From assembly GCA_036338025.1 (NCBI GenBank), contig JAYZDB010000338.1:1-15969 (forward strand): a DNA stretch of 15,969 bases. Reading direction: 5' to 3'. The translations under genes were made by a program, and so were the position numbers. A model generated the notes under the pieces. That model made no database searches and was not told the DNA's origin. It saw only the letters and a list, made by a program, of their open reading frames with translations. Of the stretch, positions 1 to 6,470 are shown piece by piece; the stretch's first letter is position 1; the number at the start of each line of letters is the position of its first letter. Source of the DNA: JAYZDB01 sp036338025 (GTDB taxonomy: Bacteria > Planctomycetota > UBA1135 > UBA2386).

Positions 1-186
1 ACCGGGCGGTTTCGGGCCTTGGAGGTGGTCGCTCGCGGCCACCGTGACGGACTCGATCTCCGTTTCCGGATTCCGCGACCCTTTATCGGTCAGCGGACCG
101 GTCGCAGGATCGGAACGCCCGAGATGCCGGCGTCTACCGGACCGAGGGCGCTCCGGTTGCCGTCTCGACCGGTCGGCAAGTAGCAT
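1..186 (-). other. Possible 5' end of a divergent gene leaving the window on the left (weak)
   Basis: On the - strand one frame is open from an ATG at 186-184 to the left edge, giving about 62 residues. The first half is very Arg-rich; the last part (including a TDKGSRNPETEIESVTVAAS stretch) looks like ordinary hydrophilic protein. There is no clear ribosome binding site before the ATG. A + strand frame is also open from base 1 to a TAG at 181-183 and could equally be the tail of an upstream gene, with an Arg-rich, unrecognised translation. Third-position GC does not separate the two. I recognise neither product; the stretch may simply be the upstream region of the gene at 207. Confidence 0.2.
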
Positions 187-206
187 CGGGACGGTTTTGT
201 GGCGCC

Positions 207-2216
207 TTGGCAACGAGGTCGGCGATACTTACCGGCATGTTGTTGCTGGCGTCCGTCCTGGTGATTCCGCAGGCACCGGCCTTCGTCGTGGAGAACCGGG
301 CCATGGTGTCACGCGAGGAGGTCGTGCGGGTCTCGCTGCCGCTGCCGAAGGGACGCTACCAGGACTTTGCCGGTCTCGTCGTGATGGGCCGCTGGGCACC
401 TGCGGTGCCGCTCGTGCGTTGGCCGGATGGATCGCTGGCCGTTGTGCAGTTGCAACCGCGGGTGAAGGTAAAGGCGGGCGTGCGGCGCCGCATTGTCCTC
501 GACCCCGAGACAGTGCGAGCATCTGCTCCGCCTGCCACGGACGACGCGCCGACCTGGTATCTGCAGGACGAACTACCACTACGGCTGGAACTCATCGATC
601 CGTGGGGAACTGTCTACCAGGCCCGCCTCACCACGGACCCGACGGCTGGTCCGGGCGGCTACCTCCGCCGCAGCTCGCAGATTCGGGTGCGTCGCTACCG
701 CTCCGTGTTCCGTTCGGCGACACGGGCTTACTTTGGTCTTCGTGCCTACCTGACGACCTTCGCCGACGAGCGCCGGGCGGAGTTGACCCTGGTGGTCGAA
801 AACGGTTTGCGTGATGACGCGCCGATCCTCGGCCCTGCCCGTTTGAAGAGCCTGGCCTTGCTGGTCGAGGACCCGCTGCTCAAGAGCCGTCCGCGGTTCA
901 TCGCCGAGAATCGCCTGTCGGTGCCGGTGCGGGTTGGCGGTCCCGACACGGCGAATCCTGGACCGTGGCGGCAGGTCCTGCTGGCTGCCAGTGATCAGTG
1001 GTACCTGGGGGATCGCACTGCCAAGGCCTGGCGGTTCGATCTGTTTGCCGGTGGCGAGGATGTCGACGAGGCGGAGCGAACGGCGGCCCGCCTGGCGGTT
1101 GACGCCCCGCTCGTCGCGCTCCCAGACCTGGCCTGGACGCGCTTCACCGGCGCATTTGGTGCCCATGGTGGCATCGCCGAGGGTTCCGGCCGGGTCTCGC
1201 CGACGTCGCAATACCTCGTTCGGCAGTGGCGCAGCAACGGAGATTTCGGGCCGTTCGGTGGCTTCGGCGATCCCCGTGATGCGGCCAGCAATGGCACGCC
1301 GCGTAACGGACCAAGTGCTCTGCACAACGTGCTGCGCTTCGGCTCCGTCGATCTGCTGCGTTGTGCCGAGGGCATGGTGCTGCAGAACTGCCTGCGTCCG
1401 ACGCCCGGCTGGCCCGTGCGTTTACCGGTCGCGGCGGAGCGACTGCGTCAGGGATTGTCGGAACGAACCATGCGGGCTCCGCACGGCTTCACAGCCCTCG
1501 ACTATGAACATTTCTCGGTTGACCTGCTGTACGACTACTACTGGTTGACCGGTGACCTGCTGGCACGGGATGAACTGTCTCGAATCCGCGCCGGAATTTC
1601 CAAAGTGCTCGCCGAGGTTCCGTTCCACACCTGCCGTGGCGAGGGCTGGTGTATGCAGGCAGCGGTGTTGATTGCGCGTGCGACAGGTGACGATGCGCTG
1701 GTCACTGAGATCGACAAGCGATTCCGGAAAGTGGTCGAGCCGGCATTGGGAAAAGGCGGGGCGTCGTATGTGCTACGGCAACCACCACACCCGTCGGTCC
1801 TCGACGGTCGCACGGCATTCGACTGCCCGTGGCAGATGGCGGCGTTCGTGCACGGAGCTGCCGCGATGTATGCCCAGACCGGCTCCGAGATCTATCGCGG
1901 CGCCGCGGTCGGTGCTGCGCGGGTGATGGCGGGACCCGGGTGGTTGCGCGGGCGCGGCCCGAAGTACTGCGTAGCGGCCAATGGATCGGGGGACTTCATG
2001 ATGCCGATTGGATTCGGGCCGCTTGAGGGCACGGCCCTGATGGAGGTTGGCGGGTTCGTCCTGGCCGAGGCGGCTGCACGCGACAAGGCCGACAAGGCCC
2101 TGTTCCGGCAGCGTGCCGAGGCGCTGTTCGCGCCGTATCGGAAAGTGTCGTTTCCGCGCACCGCGATGAACCCGTGGTTTCAGCTGTACCTTGACGACCA
2201 AGGCCGCCGTCGCTGA
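207..2216 (+). CDS. Secreted PcRGLX/YetA-like protein, putative polysaccharide-active enzyme
   Basis: A 669-residue exported protein. The first 25 residues form a signal peptide: Arg4, then a hydrophobic run LLLASVLVI and an APA-type cleavage site. I chose the TTG at 207 because it supplies the basic n-region; the ATG at 237 (residue 11) is the alternative and would leave no charge. A weak TTGCCG-N18-TAGCAT promoter-like pair (157-186) lies just upstream. Residues about 30-100 (LPLPKG...VPLVRWPDGSLAVV) resemble the N-terminal beta (RIFT-barrel) domain of exo-rhamnogalacturonan lyase PcRGLX and YetA relatives. Residues about 100-300 look like a beta-sandwich. The C-terminal half, from about 330, is helical, with DYEHFSVDLLYDYYWLTGD typical of an (alpha/alpha) toroid. 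Family members act on pectic or related glycans outside the cytoplasm. Here the family assignment is by eye, and the substrate and catalytic residues are unknown. Other carbohydrate-binding or lyase-like families remain possible. Confidence 0.8.
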   Translation: MATRSAILTGMLLLASVLVIPQAPAFVVENRAMVSREEVVRVSLPLPKGRYQDFAGLVVMGRWAPAVPLVRWPDGSLAVVQLQPRVKVKAGVRRRIVLDPETVRASAPPATDDAPTWYLQDELPLRLELIDPWGTVYQARLTTDPTAGPGGYLRRSSQIRVRRYRSVFRSATRAYFGLRAYLTTFADERRAELTLVVENGLRDDAPILGPARLKSLALLVEDPLLKSRPRFIAENRLSVPVRVGGPDTANPGPWRQVLLAASDQWYLGDRTAKAWRFDLFAGGEDVDEAERTAARLAVDAPLVALPDLAWTRFTGAFGAHGGIAEGSGRVSPTSQYLVRQWRSNGDFGPFGGFGDPRDAASNGTPRNGPSALHNVLRFGSVDLLRCAEGMVLQNCLRPTPGWPVRLPVAAERLRQGLSERTMRAPHGFTALDYEHFSVDLLYDYYWLTGDLLARDELSRIRAGISKVLAEVPFHTCRGEGWCMQAAVLIARATGDDALVTEIDKRFRKVVEPALGKGGASYVLRQPPHPSVLDGRTAFDCPWQMAAFVHGAAAMYAQTGSEIYRGAAVGAARVMAGPGWLRGRGPKYCVAANGSGDFMMPIGFGPLEGTALMEVGGFVLAEAAARDKADKALFRQRAEALFAPYRKVSFPRTAMNPWFQLYLDDQGRRR

Positions 2217-2426
2217 GGGTGGTTCGGCGCCGAAGCCCGGGCGGATCTGCCGACCTTCGATCCTGGCGGTGGACTCTCGACCACCAGCCGAACTGACCGG
2301 TCCGTGCCATGGCGGTAGTTGGGTCGCTGGGCGGACAGCACCCAATCAGCCTCCTGCCAGCCCCGGCATTGGGCCGATATTCCGGTAGGGACGAATCCGC
2401 TCAGGAGCCTCGCCCAGGGCCATAGC

Positions 2427-2465
2427 ATGACACTCGAGAACGACCAAGAGGACCGCGTCCAGTGA
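2427..2465 (+). other. Possible 12-codon upstream ORF coupled to the TPR gene
   Basis: An ATG at 2427 opens a 12-residue frame (MTLENDQEDRVQ) whose TGA (2463-2465) overlaps the GTG start of the following gene (2462-2464) as GTGA. Such overlaps are typical of translational coupling, and the coding part of this mini-frame contains the AAGAGGA that serves the GTG. It may be a leader peptide or a chance frame. No ribosome binding site is obvious for the ATG itself (AGGG at about 2416-2419 is the nearest). Confidence 0.25.
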
Positions 2466-4162
2466 CCCTGGTAATTGTCTACTCGTTTGCAGTCGACCCT
2501 TCGTTGGCGCCGGTCGTGGACGCTCCCGCGTTTGGCGTCCTGGCTCGGCAGATTCCGCGGCTGGTGGTCGGGAGCCTGAATGGGGACGGTGACCGCAACC
2601 TACGGTTTTTCCCGTGGCTGGGAACGCAGGACGGCCGCCGCGAGTTCTTCATGATTCCTGACATGCTGCCAGTAGAGCGGCTGGTCAAGATCCATGGGCA
2701 GAAGGAAGAGGTGCGGTTTGTCATCGACGGTCGAATCGGCGCCGATGGCGTGCGCGTGCGAATCGTGGAAGTCGCCAGCCTGAGTCCTGTGTTTGAAGAG
2801 ACACTGCTCTTGGATCCTCTCAACCCGTATTCGGTCGTCACCCGGATTGTGTACGAACTCAGCGGTTTGCTCGGCAGGTCGGGACCCCTGCCCAAAGCCC
2901 CGGAGTTCGCGGCTCCCGATCTGAGCTACTTCGTGGTCGCCAAGGATGACCTGCTCTGCCTGGAGATCGGACTCGAGCGTGATGGCCGTTGGTTGCAGGC
3001 CATCACCAAGGTCGCACAGAACCACCTCGACAAGGTCGAGGTCCGTGAGCTCGCGTTTGAGCTTTGTCGGCGCCTGTCGGCGATCCAGGCCTGTCGTCCG
3101 GAAGTGACTGAGTTCCTGACATCGCTTGTCGCGCGGAGCGACGACACGGAGGTCTTGTCGGGAGCGGCGGCGCTACTGCAGGTATTGGAACAGCCCGATG
3201 CGGCGGCCGAGGTGTTGCAACGCCTGGTCGGACGTGAACTTGCCGAGGAGTCCACCGTGCTGCGGGTAGTCGGTCACCTCTTTCACCGGGGTAGTCATCG
3301 CGATGGTCTCCGGCAATTGGAGATAGCCCTCGACCTGGGACCACGTTCACCGCGACTCCTGGTGCAATTGATGGTGATGCATCAGCGACTGGGAAACACC
3401 GGGCAACACCGCGCAATCGTCACCGAACTAGCCCAGCGCAATGACCTGCCGGTAGTAATCGGACGTATGGTCTGCGGGGAGTTGATCGACTTCGGTCAGG
3501 TCGAAGATGCGATCGCGGTGGTCTGCCGCTGCCTGACGAAGGAGCCCGAAGATGCCGGCCTGTGGCTGGAACTCGGACGCGCCTTCATGCATCACGGAAA
3601 CCCGTCGAAGGCACTCGAAGCCTTTGACAAAGCACTGTCACACGACCCCTCCGACGGCATACGCGAGGAGGTCCAGCGTCAGCGACGCTTTGTGAATCGC
3701 CCCGGTGTGCTGGCTGAACTCGGTGCGCTGGAGGAGGCTCTGGCCAGCGGTGATCTGGTGCAGGCCCTCGACCTTGCGCAACGCTTGACGCGCGAACACG
3801 AGGATCTGGCTGAGGCCTGGTTGTTCCTTGGCATCGTCCGCCAACGAATGGACGAGGTGGAATTGGCGATCGCCGGATTCCGGCAAGCGTTGGTGTTCGA
3901 TCCGAAACTAGGCGAGGCTCATAACCGCCTGGGGATCCTGTTGGTGGGCTTGAGTGAGCACCAGAAGGCCTACGACCACCTGCAATTGGCGGTCACCATG
4001 ATGCCGAGTGAGTCTGGTCCATGGATTCACCTCGCCCAGGCTTGTTTCTACCTCGACAAGGCGGATGAGGGGCGGGCAGCCCTGGACCAGGCGGGACTCC
4101 GCGGGGCAAAGCCCGAGGTGGTCGAATCGGTTCGACGTGCATTCTTCGCCGAGAACAGTTAG
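2462..4162 (+). CDS. TPR-repeat protein with TolB-N/FlgO-like N-terminal domain
   Basis: A 566-residue protein with no signal peptide or membrane segment, so probably cytoplasmic. The GTG start is the first start after an in-frame TAG at 2423 and has AAGAGGA (2446-2452) at 9 nt spacing. Residues about 1-135 resemble the TolB-N/FlgO-like domain found in front of TPRs in CadC/adenylate-cyclase-type regulators. The clearest match is the segment EEVRFVIDGRIGADGVRVRI, followed by a PVFEETLLLDP segment, which matches the usual 'G.v...gd.lrv...l.d..tg..lw...fd' pattern. From about 225 to the end come repeated TPR helices (for example LWLELGRAFMHHGNPSKALE, AWLFLGIVRQRMDEVELAI and AHNRLGILLVGLSEHQKAYD). 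TPR proteins scaffold protein-protein contacts; no enzymatic motif is present. The kyn-like cassette begins 51 bp downstream on the same strand, so co-transcription is likely, but a functional link is only inferred. Confidence 0.87.
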   Translation: MTLVIVYSFAVDPSLAPVVDAPAFGVLARQIPRLVVGSLNGDGDRNLRFFPWLGTQDGRREFFMIPDMLPVERLVKIHGQKEEVRFVIDGRIGADGVRVRIVEVASLSPVFEETLLLDPLNPYSVVTRIVYELSGLLGRSGPLPKAPEFAAPDLSYFVVAKDDLLCLEIGLERDGRWLQAITKVAQNHLDKVEVRELAFELCRRLSAIQACRPEVTEFLTSLVARSDDTEVLSGAAALLQVLEQPDAAAEVLQRLVGRELAEESTVLRVVGHLFHRGSHRDGLRQLEIALDLGPRSPRLLVQLMVMHQRLGNTGQHRAIVTELAQRNDLPVVIGRMVCGELIDFGQVEDAIAVVCRCLTKEPEDAGLWLELGRAFMHHGNPSKALEAFDKALSHDPSDGIREEVQRQRRFVNRPGVLAELGALEEALASGDLVQALDLAQRLTREHEDLAEAWLFLGIVRQRMDEVELAIAGFRQALVFDPKLGEAHNRLGILLVGLSEHQKAYDHLQLAVTMMPSESGPWIHLAQACFYLDKADEGRAALDQAGLRGAKPEVVESVRRAFFAENS

Positions 4163-4213
4163 ATAACGCGCATCTGGCCGTGTCGGATGACCGGCCTCGC
4201 CAGGATCTGACTG

Positions 4214-5416
4214 ATGCCCGAGATGACTGACCCGCTTCTGACCTGGCGCTCGGAGTTTCCGATCGTCGAGGTCAGCAACTACCTGATCAACAACTCCCTG
4301 GGTGCGATGCCGAAGTCGGCGCGCAGCCGGGTTACGCGCTTCCTTGATCTGTGGGACCAGCGTGGCGTGCGGGCCTGGGCCGACGAATGGTGGGATCTCA
4401 AGGATGAGGTCGCCGACATGATCGGGGCGGTGTTGGGGGTGCGGGACGGCACGGTTTCGATGCACCAGAACGTCGCGATGGCGAGCCAGTGTGTGGTGTC
4501 CTGCTTCGACTTCAGCGGTCCACGCAACAAGGTCGTCTATACCGACATGAACTTCCCGTCGGTGATGTACCTGTACGAGCAGCAGGCGCGTCATGGTGCC
4601 GAGATCGTCCGGGTACCCGGCAATCCCGATGGAATCACCATCGATATGGAGCGACTGCTTGACGCCATCGACGAACAGACCTTGTTGGTGCCGGTCAGTC
4701 ACGCTCTGTTCCGGACCGGCTACCTGAAAGATGCCCAGGCGATCGTCGAGAAGGCGCGAAAGGTCGGCGCGTTCGTGATCCTCGATGTGTTCCAGTCGAT
4801 CGGCACCTATCCCCTGAAGCTCGAAGAGTGGGGCGTGCACGCCGCGGTTGGCGGGGCGCTCAAGTACCTGTGCGGCGGGCCGGGCAACTGTTTTCTGTAC
4901 GTGGACCCGGATGAGGCCAGGCGGCTCGAGCCCAAGTTCACCGGTTGGGCGGCGCATCGTGACCCGTTCGCCTTCTCCATCGAGGGCCAGGAGTATCGTG
5001 ACGACGGTGGCCGGTTCCTCAACGGCACCCCGAACGTGCCAGCCTTCTACACTGGCTACGAGGGTGTTCGGATCATCCGGGAGATCGGCGTCGAGAACAT
5101 CCGCGAGAAGAGCAAGCGCCTGACCCAGAAGATCATCGAGCGCGCCCAGTCTCATGAACTCCAGATCCGTTCGCCCCTGGATCCGGAGCAGCGCTCGGGT
5201 CATGTTTCCCTCGACGTCCCGAATGGCTACGAGGTCTGCCAGGTTCTATTGGAGGAGGATATTGTCGTCGACTATCGCCCCGAAGCCGGCATCAGGTTGT
5301 CTCCACATTTCTATACCCGTGAATCGGAGTGCGTCGACGCGGTGGACCGGATCGCCGAGATCCTGCGCAACGGTGAGTATCAGCGCCTCGTCGGGCAAGC
5401 GCGAAAGCCAGGCTGA
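4214..5416 (+). CDS. kynU-like: Kynureninase-like PLP-dependent enzyme (class V aminotransferase fold)
   Basis: A 400-residue fold-type I PLP enzyme, close to the usual kynureninase length. Kynureninase hydrolyses L-kynurenine to anthranilate and alanine in tryptophan breakdown. Family marks: an N-terminal YLINNSLGAMP motif (compare YLDGNSLG), Asp191 for the pyridine nitrogen, the PLP lysine K217 in GGALKYLCGGPGN, the FTGWAAHRDPFAF segment (family GWwGH..pF.f), and RFLNGTPNVPAFY (family RFLcGTqpv). The ATG has AGGA (4202-4205) 8 nt upstream. Two positions differ from characterised kynureninases: the residue before the PLP lysine is Leu216 instead of Tyr, and the DxxHS motif reads DVFQS. The enzyme may therefore be a kynureninase with relaxed chemistry or a related C-C or C-S lyase. 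It ends 1 nt before the KynB-type gene, which strongly supports a kynurenine-like substrate. Confidence 0.88.
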   Translation: MPEMTDPLLTWRSEFPIVEVSNYLINNSLGAMPKSARSRVTRFLDLWDQRGVRAWADEWWDLKDEVADMIGAVLGVRDGTVSMHQNVAMASQCVVSCFDFSGPRNKVVYTDMNFPSVMYLYEQQARHGAEIVRVPGNPDGITIDMERLLDAIDEQTLLVPVSHALFRTGYLKDAQAIVEKARKVGAFVILDVFQSIGTYPLKLEEWGVHAAVGGALKYLCGGPGNCFLYVDPDEARRLEPKFTGWAAHRDPFAFSIEGQEYRDDGGRFLNGTPNVPAFYTGYEGVRIIREIGVENIREKSKRLTQKIIERAQSHELQIRSPLDPEQRSGHVSLDVPNGYEVCQVLLEEDIVVDYRPEAGIRLSPHFYTRESECVDAVDRIAEILRNGEYQRLVGQARKPG

Positions 5417-5417
5417 C

Positions 5418-6047
5418 ATGCGTATCTACGACATCAGTGAACCGATCTCGCCTGCCACCGCGGTGTTTCCCGGTGACAATGGTTTCACGGCGGAATGGGT
5501 CATGCGGATGGCGGACGGCGCATCCTGCAATGTGTCGACCTTGCGGATGTCGGCGCATTGTGGCTCGCATTCCGACGCGCCCTTGCACTACTCGGAGACC
5601 GGTGCCGACGCAGCTTCGATGGACCTGCAGCCCTACCTCGGGCGGTGTCGGGTGATCACGGTCGCCAGTGTCGATGACCCGCCGGTCGTGGATGCGGAGT
5701 CCTTGTCGGGGGCGCTCGACGGCGTCGAGCGTGTGCTGCTGCGCACCAGCCAACAGCACGATGCGGAGTCCTTTGACCCGAATTTCACAGCACTTGGGCC
5801 GGCGGCTGCACAGCGACTCGTAGATGCTGGGATGAAGTTGGTCGGGATCGACGCCCAGAGCATGGATCACGCCACCTGCAAGGATCTCAAATCCCATAAC
5901 ATCCTGCGCGAGGGTAGCGTTAGTTTGCTCGAGAACCTGGATCTGTCGGCCGCGCCCGATGGTGATTTCGAGTTGATCGCGCTGCCTCTGAAAATCGTCG
6001 GTGGCGACGCGGCACCGGTCCGTGCGATCCTGCGAGAATTGACATGA
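5418..6047 (+). CDS. kynB: Kynurenine formamidase-type cyclase family protein (KynB)
   Basis: A 209-residue protein of the metal-dependent cyclase/arylformamidase family, normal KynB length. KynB hydrolyses N-formylkynurenine to kynurenine and formate. The metal-site signature HxG[TS]HxDAPxH is present as H47-C-G-S-H51-S-D53-A-P-L-H57, with Ser for the usual Thr. The KynB-type C-terminal half is also clear: a GIDAQSMDHA stretch, His160, a Glu172 in LLENL, and ELIALPLKIVGGDAAPVRA, which closely follows the KynB pattern. I start it at ATG 5418, 1 nt after the kynureninase-like stop; a longer in-frame extension back to 5154 would lie wholly inside that gene. The weak AGG at 5410-5412 plus coupling probably drives translation. 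The stop overlaps the next start as ATGA. There is no signal peptide, so it is cytoplasmic. Confidence 0.92.
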   Translation: MRIYDISEPISPATAVFPGDNGFTAEWVMRMADGASCNVSTLRMSAHCGSHSDAPLHYSETGADAASMDLQPYLGRCRVITVASVDDPPVVDAESLSGALDGVERVLLRTSQQHDAESFDPNFTALGPAAAQRLVDAGMKLVGIDAQSMDHATCKDLKSHNILREGSVSLLENLDLSAAPDGDFELIALPLKIVGGDAAPVRAILRELT

Positions 6048-6457
6048 GCAAGAGACCCATCAATCCCGCTGACCTCGTGGAACCTCTCGGCTACGCGCAT
6101 GCCTGGCTGGTCGAGTCGCGCGATCAACGCACGCTCTACCTGGCTGGCCAATGTGGTTGTGACCGGCAGGGCAAGATCACCGCACCCGGTGACCTGGTGG
6201 CCCAATTTGATTGTGCGTTGGCCAACATCGGCTGCGTCCTGCGTGATGCCGAGATGGCGTTCTCAGACATCGTGCAACTGAACTTGTTTGTGCGCAGTCG
6301 TCACGATTACGCCACGGCACGTAGAGAACTCGGCGAGGTGTGGCGCAGGCACTGCGACCTGCACTTCCCGGCCATGGCGATGTTCATGGTCGAAAGTCTC
6401 TACGACCTCGATGCCCTGATCGAGATCCAAGGCACCGCTTGCTCGGAACCAGCCTAG
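6044..6457 (+). CDS. RidA (YjgF/YER057c/UK114) family protein lacking the deaminase Arg
   Basis: A 137-residue RidA-family protein, normal length for these small trimeric proteins. The family either hydrolyses reactive enamine/imine intermediates such as 2-aminoacrylate or acts in dedicated pathways (for example 2-aminomuconate deaminase in some kynurenine routes). Family features: LYLAGQCGCDRQGKI (N-terminal 'sGq...d..G.i'), a central helix with NIGCVLRDAEMAFSDIVQLN, and the C-terminal FPAMAMFMVESL...ALIEIQGTA. At the site where RidA-type deaminases carry the catalytic Arg ('PaR..v') this protein has Met111; the Glu of the terminal IEI motif (E127) is kept. It overlaps kynB by ATGA, so it is translationally coupled and is the third member of the kyn-like cassette. 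Its role on an enamine released by the PLP enzyme, or as a non-enzymatic effector, is inference. Confidence 0.9.
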   Translation: MSKRPINPADLVEPLGYAHAWLVESRDQRTLYLAGQCGCDRQGKITAPGDLVAQFDCALANIGCVLRDAEMAFSDIVQLNLFVRSRHDYATARRELGEVWRRHCDLHFPAMAMFMVESLYDLDALIEIQGTACSEPA

Positions 6458-6470
6458 GCGAGGCAGGCAG

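Noticed and set aside
44..814. 256-codon + strand open frame overlapping the start of the secreted protein gene
   Set aside because: Arg/Gly-rich low-complexity translation, and it overlaps the 669-residue gene, which has a signal peptide and domain structure in its own frame.
2223..2234. Perfect 12-bp palindrome TTCGGCGCCGAA 6 nt after the secreted protein stop
   Set aside because: Too short as a hairpin (no real loop) and no T-run for a terminator; palindromes of this size are common in GC-rich DNA.
2268..2285. GGTGG/CCACC hairpin in the gap 2217-2461
   Set aside because: Five-base stem with no T-run; not enough for a terminator or riboswitch. The gap shows nothing else convincing.
4174..4195. 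GGCCG/CGGCC stem between the TPR and kynureninase-like genes
   Set aside because: Short stem, large loop and no T-tract, so it does not support a terminator that would split the operon.
3908..5203. 431-codon - strand open frame antisense to the TPR and kynureninase-like genes
   Set aside because: It is opposite two genes with clear family motifs and has His/Asp/Arg-rich mirror composition typical of GC-rich antisense frames.
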